From Echinicola strongylocentroti (GTDB lineage: Bacteria; Bacteroidota; Bacteroidia; Cytophagales; Cyclobacteriaceae): a stretch of 64,000 nucleotides of DNA. Every line of letters starts with the position of its first letter. Positions within the stretch are counted from its first letter, which is position 1. Below are positions 9,000 to 16,386 of this stretch, in pieces. The stretch spans positions 3,519,001-3,583,000 of the forward strand of contig NZ_CP030041.1 in assembly GCF_003260975.1 (NCBI RefSeq). Direction: 5' to 3'. The notes under the pieces were generated by a model. The model made no database searches. It was not told the DNA's origin and saw only the letters and a list, made by a program, of their open reading frames with translations. The position numbers were made by a program, and so were the translations under genes.

Positions 9000-10064
9000 A
9001 TGGTTTTACTGATCCTTTACCTGACGCTGGCGATAGGGGTGTCTTTTTTATGTTCCACGCTGGAAGCAGCATTACTAAGTATTACACCTTCGTACATTGC
9101 TACACAGCAGCAAAAGGGGAAAGTCTATGCCAAGCAGCTGATGCGTCTAAAAGAAAACATCAACCAGCCCTTGGCTGCGATCCTATCCTTTAACACCATC
9201 GCTCATACGGTAGGCGCTGCCGGGGTGGGGGCGCAAGCTGTGGAGGTTTTTGGCCAGCAGTATTTTGGTTATATTTCCGCTGGGCTGACCATCGCCATCT
9301 TGGTGTTTTCGGAAATTATCCCCAAATCCATTGGTGCTAACTACTGGAGGCAACTGGCGCCATTCATCGGCGGAATACTTAAGCTGATGATTTATGGGCT
9401 ATATCCGCTGGTGAAGGTGTCGGAATATTTGACACAGTTTTTCAAATCCGAAGAACAGCATACCACCAGCCGGGAAGAACTTGCGGCGATGACGACGATC
9501 GCCACAAAAGAAGGGATCTTCAAGGAAGATGAGTCGAAAATCATCCAAAACCTGATCCGGTTCAGGTCTATTTTGGTGACCAATGTCATGACGCCCAGGA
9601 CCGTCACTGTGGCCATGGAGGAAAATGAAACCGTAAAGGATTTTTATGCCCAATCTGATTCCAGAAGGTTTTCGCGTTTTCCAATTTATAATGAAACAAT
9701 TGACAATATCACTGGTTATATCATGAAGCATGATGTGCTGGCAGAACTTGCAGAAGACCACTTTGGCAAAAAGCTTGTGGAGCTAAAGCGTGAGATTACC
9801 ATAGTGTATGAAAATTACCCGATTCCGTCGGTTTTAGAAACCATGCTGAACAAGCGGGAGCACATTGCCCTTGTGGTGGACAAATATGGAGGAATGTCAG
9901 GTATAGTCACCATGGAGGATATCCTCGAAACACTGCTGGGGATGGAAATTCAGGATGAAAGCGATGAGGAGAAGGACATGCAAGTGCTGGCAAGAAACAA
10001 ATGGGCCGAAAGGGCCAAAAAGATGGGGCTTATTTTTGATAACCCCGGTGAGAATATTGATTAA
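9000..10064 (+). CDS. CNNM/CorC-family membrane protein (DUF21 plus CBS pair)
   Basis: 354 residues. Residues 1-170 are a DUF21/CNNM transmembrane domain with at least three to four helices (MVLLILYLTLAIGVSFLCST, then the acidic LEAALLS motif). Residues about 190-330 are two CBS domains (NVMTPRTVTVAMEENET and YGGMSGIVTMEDILETLLG). Related proteins handle Mg2+ or Co2+ export or act as membrane regulators; the usual C-terminal CorC_HlyC domain is not present at this length. I chose the ATG at 9000 over an in-frame TTG at 8946 because homologues begin with this hydrophobic segment. The neighbours are also membrane and ion-related. Confidence 0.88.
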   Translation: MVLLILYLTLAIGVSFLCSTLEAALLSITPSYIATQQQKGKVYAKQLMRLKENINQPLAAILSFNTIAHTVGAAGVGAQAVEVFGQQYFGYISAGLTIAILVFSEIIPKSIGANYWRQLAPFIGGILKLMIYGLYPLVKVSEYLTQFFKSEEQHTTSREELAAMTTIATKEGIFKEDESKIIQNLIRFRSILVTNVMTPRTVTVAMEENETVKDFYAQSDSRRFSRFPIYNETIDNITGYIMKHDVLAELAEDHFGKKLVELKREITIVYENYPIPSVLETMLNKREHIALVVDKYGGMSGIVTMEDILETLLGMEIQDESDEEKDMQVLARNKWAERAKKMGLIFDNPGENID

Positions 10065-10171
10065 AAATCCCTCGGATACTGATTTCATCGAAAGATGCTT
10101 GAAAAAATAATAGTGATAGAGAAGCGTATATTCATGAAATAATTTTATCATGCACACTCAATAGAATTTTT

Positions 10172-11293
10172 ATGGAAAAACAATACCCAAGTAGTATTAT
10201 TCTGGCCGCAAAATTAATCGTCCTATGCCTGACCATAGCGATTGCGTATTTTCTAAAAAGCGTATTGGTGCCATTGATGTTTGCCCTGGTAATATCGATC
10301 ATGTTGTTCCCTTTATGCAATTTTCTGGAACGGGTCAAATTACCCCGTGCAGCGGCTTCCATAATTTCGGTAATTGTGGCGACATTGATCTTGTCGGGAC
10401 TGATGTATTTTATAGTGCACCAAGTCATCGTGATAGGAAGAGATGGTCAGGATATCGCTGTCAATTTTGGAAACATCTATGACAGTATCCAAAAATGGTT
10501 GGAGTCGACTGTTGGACTGGAACCAGGAGAGTTGACCAATCGCATTAGAGAGCAAGCTCAAAAATCACTTTCAGGTGTCGGGAAATACCTGACATCGGTA
10601 TTTAGCTCTGCCGGAGGTACTTTGGCCAACGGAATATTGGTGCCGCTTTATACGTTCTTTTTCTTGTATTATCGGGACTTCTTCAAAGATTTCTTGATCC
10701 AGGCCGTCAAGGGCGCTTCTGCCAGTAAGGTAGTAGATACCATCAGCAAGATCTATCATGTCATACAGAGCTACTTGTTGGGACTGGTGATGGTCATGGG
10801 AATCGTCGCTGTGCTCAATACCGTTGGACTGTTGGTGATGGGGCTTGAGTATGCTTGGTTCTTTGGAACATTGGCGGCCATCTTGATATTGATTCCATAC
10901 ATTGGAGTAGCGATAGGGTCACTGGTGCCGGCATTATTTGCCTTGGCTACGATGGACAGCCCTTGGTATGCACTGGGCGTTATTGGTTGGTTTCAAGTGG
11001 TACAGTTTCTGGAAGGGAATTTTATCACACCCAATATCGTGGGAGGAAAGGTAAGCCTGAACCCGTTGGTGGCCATTATTTCATTATTGTTGGGTGGCAT
11101 GCTATTTGGTTTGGGAGGCTTGATTTTAGCCATTCCAATGGTGGCCGTGATGAAGATTATCTTTGAAATGACAGATGCCACGCAGCCGTTTAGCTTCCTG
11201 ATAGGAGAGCCTGAAAATGACCATCTTAAAAAAGACTCTTACAACAAACTTCTCGATAAGCATAAGCTCAAAAAAGACGATGATGTTGAGTAA
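10172..11293 (+). CDS. AI-2E family transporter (PerM/YdiK-like)
   Basis: 373 residues, an integral membrane protein with about eight helices. Two pairs lie at the N-terminus (about 8-30 and 60-85), followed by a soluble loop (about 90-150), then the conserved second half with LVPLYTFFFLYYRDFF, LIPYIGVAIGSL and the LEGNFITPNIVGGKVSLNP signature near 285-300. The family includes the E. coli PerM and YdiK exporters; the substrate is uncertain, and some members act in Na+/H+ antiport. The C-terminus is a charged tail (KLLDKHKLKKDDDVE). It follows the CNNM gene by 107 bp on the same strand and may be co-transcribed. Confidence 0.9.
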   Translation: MEKQYPSSIILAAKLIVLCLTIAIAYFLKSVLVPLMFALVISIMLFPLCNFLERVKLPRAAASIISVIVATLILSGLMYFIVHQVIVIGRDGQDIAVNFGNIYDSIQKWLESTVGLEPGELTNRIREQAQKSLSGVGKYLTSVFSSAGGTLANGILVPLYTFFFLYYRDFFKDFLIQAVKGASASKVVDTISKIYHVIQSYLLGLVMVMGIVAVLNTVGLLVMGLEYAWFFGTLAAILILIPYIGVAIGSLVPALFALATMDSPWYALGVIGWFQVVQFLEGNFITPNIVGGKVSLNPLVAIISLLLGGMLFGLGGLILAIPMVAVMKIIFEMTDATQPFSFLIGEPENDHLKKDSYNKLLDKHKLKKDDDVE

Positions 11294-11413
11294 GCGTGAC
11301 TTAGACCATCGATGACTTGTCAGTGCGGCTCTTCACATGTTAGGCATTTTGTTACTTTGATAAAGTATACGTATTGATAAATCATTCTATATTTTAAATA
11401 ACCATATACAGTT

Positions 11414-11584
11414 ATGACAAATCTTATTCGTATAATACTTGCAGTTATTTTACCTCCTTTGGGAGTGTTCTTGACCGTCGGGTTGGGCAAGTCCTTTTGG
11501 ATCAATGTCCTGTTGACTATATTAGGGTTTATTCCAGGTATTATCCATGCCGTATGGATCATTGCAAAGCAGAGTGAGCATTAA
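11414..11584 (+). CDS. YqaE/Pmp3-family small membrane protein
   Basis: A 56-residue protein. Reading from the ATG at 11414 gives MTNLIRIILAVILPPLGVFL, then a second hydrophobic segment (INVLLTILGFIPGIIHAVWI) and a short polar tail. Two helices with PPLGV in the first and PGIIHA in the second are the signature of the Pmp3/YqaE/UPF0057 family of stress-related plasma-membrane proteolipids. In yeast the homologue affects membrane potential and Na+/K+ tolerance, which fits the K+ channel and Trk genes immediately downstream. The opposite-strand reading frame over this stretch looks like a shadow. Confidence 0.9.
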   Translation: MTNLIRIILAVILPPLGVFLTVGLGKSFWINVLLTILGFIPGIIHAVWIIAKQSEH

Positions 11585-11613
11585 CTGACTAGACGAACCA
11601 TTCATTATAGCTG

Positions 11614-12414
11614 ATGCTCTCCAAAAAACGACTGGCCCATATTGTTTTTGAATCTGATGATGCTGCGTCAAAACGCTTTGATGTGGTATTATTAGTGGCC
11701 ATTTTGGGGAGCGTGACGGTGGCTATTCTGGACTCTGTAAGTGAGCTGCATCAGGCCTACGGGACCGTGTTTTATTTACTGGAGTGGGGGTTTACGTTAC
11801 TTTTTACGATCGAGTATCTCTTGCGTGTATGGTTGAGCAGGCGGACATTAGGCTATGTGTTGAGCTTTTACGGAATAGTGGATCTCTTGGCGATCTTGCC
11901 CACTTATCTAAGCTTGGTAGTGGCCAATAGCCATTTCTTGGCAGTGGTCAGGGCATTACGTTTTCTGAGGGTGCTAAGGGTGCTTAAGCTGGGGCGATAT
12001 TTGCGCGAGGCACAGGTATTGACTGATGCCTTGTACAATAGCCGCTTGAAGATCCAGGTGTTTCTTGGTTCTGTGGTGACGATCGTTTTGGTCATGGGGA
12101 CGGTCATGTTTTTTATAGAAGGACCAGAAAGTGGCTTTACCAGCATCCCAACAGCCATGTACTGGGCCATTGTCACCTTGACAACAGTGGGATATGGTGA
12201 TATATCGCCTGCTACTCCGCTAGGTCAGTTTATGGCTTCCTTGATCATGTTATTGGGATATGCTATCATTGCTGTTCCCACGGGAATCGTCACTTCAGAA
12301 ATCAGCGCTTCTGCCAAACGAAAGCAACAGGACCAACGGGCCTGTCATACCTGCCATGCCATTGGGCATGATGAAGATGCCTATCACTGTAAATACTGTG
12401 GGACAAGGCTCTGA
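11614..12414 (+). CDS. Voltage-gated potassium channel (ion transporter family)
   Basis: 266 residues with a six-helix Kv-like layout. S4 is recognisable as ALRFLRVLRVLKLGRYLRE (regularly spaced Arg, about 112-132) and the pore filter as TTVGYGD at 190-196. The C-terminus (about 240-266) contains CHTC and CKYCG, a small zinc-ribbon-like four-Cys motif that is unusual in channel proteins. The gene begins 29 bp after the Pmp3 peptide and precedes a Trk-type K+ uptake system, so the region looks like a K+ homeostasis cluster. Selectivity for K+ is assigned from the filter sequence. Confidence 0.92.
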   Translation: MLSKKRLAHIVFESDDAASKRFDVVLLVAILGSVTVAILDSVSELHQAYGTVFYLLEWGFTLLFTIEYLLRVWLSRRTLGYVLSFYGIVDLLAILPTYLSLVVANSHFLAVVRALRFLRVLRVLKLGRYLREAQVLTDALYNSRLKIQVFLGSVVTIVLVMGTVMFFIEGPESGFTSIPTAMYWAIVTLTTVGYGDISPATPLGQFMASLIMLLGYAIIAVPTGIVTSEISASAKRKQQDQRACHTCHAIGHDEDAYHCKYCGTRL

Positions 12415-12439
12415 TGCCAAATAAAACCCGACATTGTTA

Positions 12440-12469
12440 TTTGTTTTATACCAAGTTGGCCTAACTTTA
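12440..12469 (+). promoter_or_regulatory. Candidate promoter of the TrkH/KtrB gene
   Basis: TTTG at 12440-12443 and TAACTTTA at 12462-12469, 18 bp apart, fit the Bacteroidota -33/-7 pattern with one mismatch. They lie 20 bp upstream of the ATG at 12490. Confidence 0.45.
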
Positions 12470-12489
12470 CTGTATTTTAGAGGAAAGGT

Positions 12490-14271
12490 ATGTATGTAGA
12501 TAAGAAACTCATCAAACAAATCATCGAAAAAGTCATTCTTGTGCTTAGTTTTGCAGGATTTGCCTTGGTGATTTATGAAGAAGGGTTCAAAAAGCCATTT
12601 TTGACAGAAACAGATTCTCATTTACTGCTTAAGGTCATGCTGTCAACGATTTGGGCCGGCTACGTTGCGTTGTACTTTTTGGTCAAATCCAAAACAGGAG
12701 CTTTTACCAAGAAACGAATATCAGAGCTGATGGCTATACTGATCATCAGTGGTATCTTGGTGTTTATCTTTACGGAATATTCCATTCCGGGGCTTGACAT
12801 GATCACGCAAGCGACTACCGACCGCTTCTTGGTGGATTTATTGGTGGCCGGAGTGTTTTTAATTGAGCTTTCTAAAGTAAGTTTGGGCGTCAATGAACTC
12901 CAATTAAACCCTCCGCTGATATTTATTCTTAGCTTTTTGGTACTGATAGCCATAGGTACGGTGCTGCTGATGTTGCCAAACGCTACTCATGGCCCCATTC
13001 ACTTGATAGATGCTCTTTTTACTGCCACTAGTGCCGTGTGTGTTACCGGGCTGATTGTACTCGATACGGCCAAGGATTTTACCATTTTTGGACAATTGAT
13101 CATTATGCTATTGTTCCAGTTGGGCGGCTTGGGGATGATGACCTTTACGAGTTTCTTTGGCTTCTTCTTTCGCGGGAGCTTTAGTATCCAAAACCAGCTT
13201 TTCTTGAAGGATTTTATCAATGAGGATAACTTTGGCCAGATATTCAGTACGCTGATGAAAGTGATCCTCTTTACATTTTTGGTCGAAGGGTTGGCCGCTG
13301 TATTGATCTTTTTTTCCTTGGACAATGAACTGTTCAATGGCGTAGGGGAAATGATATTCTTCAGTATTTTTCATAGTATTTCGGGCTTCTGCAATGCAGG
13401 CTTCAGTATCCTGAGCGACGGCCTTTACGAACAGGGTTTTCGTGACAATTACAACATGCAGTTGATCATAGCATTTTCCATTATTTTGGGAGGGATAGGA
13501 TTTCCAGTGGTGCTTAGCTACTATGGTTATTTGAGGCATTTTGTCCGTGGGATGTATCGCAAGTTGGTGTATAAAGAAAGTTACCGTCATTTGCCCAGAG
13601 TGGTGAATATCGGGACACGATTGATTGTGATCACTACAGCGATATTGATAGTGGTGGGGTTTCTGGGATATTGGATCTTGGAATATGATCACTCCATGGC
13701 AGGGCTGGATAGCTATGGCAAGATGGTCACCGCTTTTTTTGGGGCAGTGACACCGCGGACAGCAGGCTTCAATACGGTAGATATGGCGGCACTTTCTGTC
13801 CCTACAGTGCTGCTGTACCTTTTGTTGATGTGGATAGGTGCTTCACCAGGCTCCACAGGTGGTGGGCTGAAGACCAGTACATTTGCCGTGGCCATTTTGA
13901 GTTCATTCAGTATTGCCAAAGGCAAGGACCGGGTAGAGGTGTTTAGAAGGGAGGTTTCGAGCAGTACTTTGCGAAAGGCTTTTGCGGTCACCTTTCTTTC
14001 CTTTATGGTCATAGGGACAGCCATTTTTGCTTTGATGCTATTTGATCGCAATTTGCCATTGTTGAGTGTGGTCTTTGAAGCTTTTTCTGCCTTTTCCACG
14101 GTGGGGCTAAGTTTGGGGATCACGGGGAGTTTGAGCTTTGGAAGTAAAATGGTATTGATATTGACCATGTTTATTGGCCGGGTGGGGATACTGACGCTAT
14201 TAATTGCAATCAGCAAAGAAGTAAAAAACCTGAGCTACCGCTACCCGGAAGAAAGTGTCTTTATTACCTGA
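12490..14271 (+). CDS. TrkH/KtrB-type potassium uptake subunit
   Basis: 593-residue membrane protein, the ion-conducting half of a Trk/Ktr K+ transporter. After an extra N-terminal membrane region (about 1-140, four hydrophobic segments) come the four pore-loop repeats: TSAVCVTGL, HSISGFCNAGF, GAVTPRTAGFNT and FSAFSTVGLS, each with the filter glycine. The segment GASPGSTGGGLKTSTF is the conserved family signature following the third loop. Its partner is the TrkA/KtrA-like gene 276 bp downstream. About 130 residues longer than typical KtrB because of the N-terminal extension. Confidence 0.93.
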   Translation: MYVDKKLIKQIIEKVILVLSFAGFALVIYEEGFKKPFLTETDSHLLLKVMLSTIWAGYVALYFLVKSKTGAFTKKRISELMAILIISGILVFIFTEYSIPGLDMITQATTDRFLVDLLVAGVFLIELSKVSLGVNELQLNPPLIFILSFLVLIAIGTVLLMLPNATHGPIHLIDALFTATSAVCVTGLIVLDTAKDFTIFGQLIIMLLFQLGGLGMMTFTSFFGFFFRGSFSIQNQLFLKDFINEDNFGQIFSTLMKVILFTFLVEGLAAVLIFFSLDNELFNGVGEMIFFSIFHSISGFCNAGFSILSDGLYEQGFRDNYNMQLIIAFSIILGGIGFPVVLSYYGYLRHFVRGMYRKLVYKESYRHLPRVVNIGTRLIVITTAILIVVGFLGYWILEYDHSMAGLDSYGKMVTAFFGAVTPRTAGFNTVDMAALSVPTVLLYLLLMWIGASPGSTGGGLKTSTFAVAILSSFSIAKGKDRVEVFRREVSSSTLRKAFAVTFLSFMVIGTAIFALMLFDRNLPLLSVVFEAFSAFSTVGLSLGITGSLSFGSKMVLILTMFIGRVGILTLLIAISKEVKNLSYRYPEESVFIT

Positions 14272-14279
14272 GGTCAAGA

Positions 14280-14400
14280 CGTGTCTTGTAGTGAGTCTTG
14301 AGATATGAGTCTTGAGTCTTGAGACATGATACAAAAGTCTGCGACTTGAGACTTGAGTCATCCTCCCCTTTTAGGGGAGGTTAGGTGGGGTTATTTTGGA
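14280..14400. repeat. Low-complexity GAGTCTTGAGAC stretch with a GGGGAGG hairpin
   Basis: The spacer between trkH and trkA holds tandem variants of GAGTCTTGAGAC (14280-14360) and then a hairpin, CCTCCCC at 14362-14368 with GGGGAGG at 14374-14380. A related TCTTGAGTATCAAGTCTC string lies at 17891-17910 between lutB and lutA. No gene is seen. Confidence 0.5.
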
Positions 14401-14547
14401 GCAAAGAGAAACACAATAGGATTTTAGTAAATGACTAGCGATTACAATAATTGACAATGAAAACTAATATTAATACGGGCAACACTAATCAGGGAAGTAC
14501 AAAAATGTCTTTGGAGGTGTTGATTCAATAACTTAATAACTAACGAT

Positions 14548-15240
14548 ATGAAATTTATCATAGTAGGGATGGGGAATTTTGGTGCTTATTTGGCTGCCCG
14601 TCTGACCGATAAGGGCCATGAGGTCATCGGTGTGGACAGTAAAATGTCCAAAATAGAAGGAGTCAAGGAAAAGGTAACCCATACCATCTGTATGAATGCC
14701 ACTGACAAGCAGGCAGTCAAAAACTTGCCAATCAAAGATACTGACGTCGTGCTGATCGCCATCGGGGAAGACATGGGTGCATCCATTATGGCCACGGCTG
14801 TGTTTAAGGAGCTGCAGGCCAAGAGAATCATTAGTCGAGCCATTACCAATACCCACGAGACGGTCATCAAGGCCATTGGTGTCGATGAAATCATCCATCC
14901 CGAGGAAGAAACTGCCGAGCGCTTGGCCAAGAAATTGGAGATGAAGGGGGTGATCGACAGTTTTGATATTTCTGATGGGTATAATATCGTAGAGGTGAAT
15001 GCGCCAAAAGACTTTATCGGTAAGACTATTGGTGAAACAGACGTCAGAAACAGCTTTAATGTCAATATCCTGACGATTATCAAAGTAAGGAACCGCCCCA
15101 ATCTCTTTGGCAATATGCAAGAACGACAGAAGGTGTTGGGCGTCGTCAGTGGCAGCACTGTCATTGAGGAAAATGATATCTTAGTGCTTTTTGGCGACTT
15201 TAAGGATATCCAAAAGATTTTGGACCTGAATGAGGGGTAA
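14548..15240 (+). CDS. TrkA/KtrA-type NAD-binding K+ transport regulator
   Basis: 230 residues, a cytosolic RCK protein. RCK_N at about 1-120 begins MKFIIVGMGNFGAYLAARL with the GxGxxG nucleotide loop (GMGNFG) and an acidic residue at the end of the second strand (GVDSK); RCK_C lies at about 140-225. These proteins form a ring that gates the TrkH/KtrB pore in response to ATP/ADP or NAD(H). The single RCK_N/RCK_C unit makes it KtrA-like in size and unlike the duplicated enterobacterial TrkA. It is on the same strand and next to the pore gene. Confidence 0.92.
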   Translation: MKFIIVGMGNFGAYLAARLTDKGHEVIGVDSKMSKIEGVKEKVTHTICMNATDKQAVKNLPIKDTDVVLIAIGEDMGASIMATAVFKELQAKRIISRAITNTHETVIKAIGVDEIIHPEEETAERLAKKLEMKGVIDSFDISDGYNIVEVNAPKDFIGKTIGETDVRNSFNVNILTIIKVRNRPNLFGNMQERQKVLGVVSGSTVIEENDILVLFGDFKDIQKILDLNEG

Positions 15241-15354
15241 TAGGGGCGTCTGGTTAGGCCCACTGGGAAATTGGAGGATGTAAAAACCCGGAGGCTGTTT
15301 CATGTTTTGGTGCTATTGAGGTCGTAGCGATAGCGAAGAACAGCGACCCCTTCT

Positions 15355-15478
15355 TATAACCTCAGGTCGATTATAAAACCGTTTCCGTACAGTGGTCGGA
15401 CCATGCACTGCGAGCCTGTCTGAAGCCAAACAGGGCTTAGGGGAGATTTGAGGGGATGGAAGCCGTGGCAGCTTAGCT
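15355..15478 (+). repeat. Dispersed element R3, copy 1 (right half replaced)
   Basis: It matches the left part of the elements at 37988 and 59764: ATAACCTCAGGTCGATTATA, a conserved ACCGTTTCCGTACAGTGGTC block, then GGAAGCCGTGGCAG. After that the sequence switches into the two-hairpin element, so the right terminal repeat is missing. It also carries a short internal insertion (about 15417-15436) absent from the other copies. Confidence 0.75.
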
Positions 15479-15529
15479 GTTCGAGATTTATAATCTCGAA
15501 CCGAGATAAGGGGGATTTGAAATCCCCCT
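15479..15529. repeat. Two-hairpin palindromic element, copy 1
   Basis: Two perfect 10-bp stems in tandem: GTTCGAGATT with AATCTCGAAC (15479-15501) and AGGGGGATTT with AAATCCCCCT (15509-15529), joined by a short linker. The same plan with compensating base changes occurs at 59665-59713. Confidence 0.8.
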
Positions 15530-15653
15530 AGGCCATTTATGAACAGTGTAGGTGTCAATAATCATATGTTTCTCAGGGATTTACAGATGTTAGCTTGACG
15601 GCTATGATTTATGAGACAGCCTCTAGATTTTTTGACTTCTAAGCTTACTTTTT

Positions 15654-15803
15654 TTGATTATACGCTTTCTTGCCAGTAGACTTTATTTCTCACAGAACGC
15701 ACAGAATACTCAGAATAAAATAAGGCTTTTCTGAGATTTCAGCGGTTTCTGTGAGCACCTATTTACTATTTCTGTGATTACTGGTGTCATTGCGGATATA
15801 CAT
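15654..15803 (+). mobile_element. Miniature inverted-repeat element R2, copy 2
   Basis: A 150-bp element beginning TTGATTATACGC and ending GCGGATATACAT. The flanks CTTACTTTTT (15644-15653) and ATTACTTTTT (15804-15813) match at nine of ten positions, a slightly decayed target duplication. The right flank contains the stop codon of lutC (15805-15807), so the element landed at the very end of that gene. Confidence 0.85.
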
Positions 15804-15804
15804 A

Positions 15805-16386
15805 TTACTTTTTCAACAAAAACACCGTCAAGCTTCTTGGGCCATGGGCACCGATGACCAGGGACTGCTCGATATCTGCGGTCTTAGAAGGGCCGGCGAT
15901 AAACACACCGTAGCCACCATCTGCCACATTGACCTTTTCGTAGGCATCGTGCATATTGGTGAGTAAAGTTTCTTCGCGGATGACAATGATCAGGTGCTGG
16001 GCGATAAAGGGGAGTACACGATGGACGACATTCTTTTCTGGCATCCAGATGGCTCCGTTTTCGGAAACCCCTAGCTCTCCCTTCAGAATGGCCAACTCTA
16101 CATGCTCTAGGTCGTGTGGGTCGGAGATTTTGCTTACGTCCACATTTCCATTTACCTCGTCCACCAAGGAGGCGATGAGCTGGTCACTAGCATAGTTTTC
16201 CCTTACGAAAGCTTCCAATTCTTCCAAAGAATCCACTACTTGTAATTTGCCACCATTGCCAGTGAGGCCCTTTTCGTAGCGCTCTATAAGGTTGGTTTCA
16301 TCGGGAAACTTAAGCAAATCCGGTAAGGGAGTTGCTGCGGGTTTGTTTTTTTTGATGGCTCCTAATATAGCTTCCTTGCTGCTCAT
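15805..16386 (-). CDS. lutC: LutC/YkgG family LUD-domain protein (lactate utilisation)
   Basis: 193 residues, a single LUD domain. The core strands NGAIWMPEKNVVHRVLPFIA and SKTADIEQSLVIGAHGPRSL (about 165-190) are typical of the LutC end of the LutABC L-lactate oxidation complex. LutC is needed with LutA and LutB to convert L-lactate to pyruvate. The start codon overlaps the lutB stop by 4 bp, so translation is probably coupled. R2 copy 2 abuts its stop codon. Likely role here: disposal of the lactate produced from rhamnose by the neighbouring rha genes (inference). Confidence 0.92.
   Translation of the reverse strand: MSSKEAILGAIKKNKPAATPLPDLLKFPDETNLIERYEKGLTGNGGKLQVVDSLEELEAFVRENYASDQLIASLVDEVNGNVDVSKISDPHDLEHVELAILKGELGVSENGAIWMPEKNVVHRVLPFIAQHLIIVIREETLLTNMHDAYEKVNVADGGYGVFIAGPSKTADIEQSLVIGAHGPRSLTVFLLKK

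Larger units (their letters stand above)
15291..15623. repeat. Composite repeat block bounded by GAGGCTGT(T/C)TCAT inverted ends
   Basis: The 333-bp block begins GAGGCTGTTTCAT (15291-15303) and ends ATGAGACAGCCTC (15611-15623), a 12-of-13 inverted match. Similar GAGGCTGTCTCA ends occur in some insertion-sequence families. A related ATGAGACAGCCT lies at 54239-54250. Nested inside are R3 copy 1 (15355-15478) and a two-hairpin element (15479-15529). No transposase remains. Confidence 0.55.

Noticed and set aside
11320..11562. 80-codon minus-strand frame downstream of the PerM-like gene
   Set aside because: The plus strand of the same stretch encodes a clear Pmp3/YqaE peptide; the minus frame has no recognisable features.
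15313..15558. Open frame across the repeat block before lutC
   Set aside because: It runs through R3 copy 1 and the two-hairpin element; the protein has no resemblance and the block is clearly repetitive DNA.
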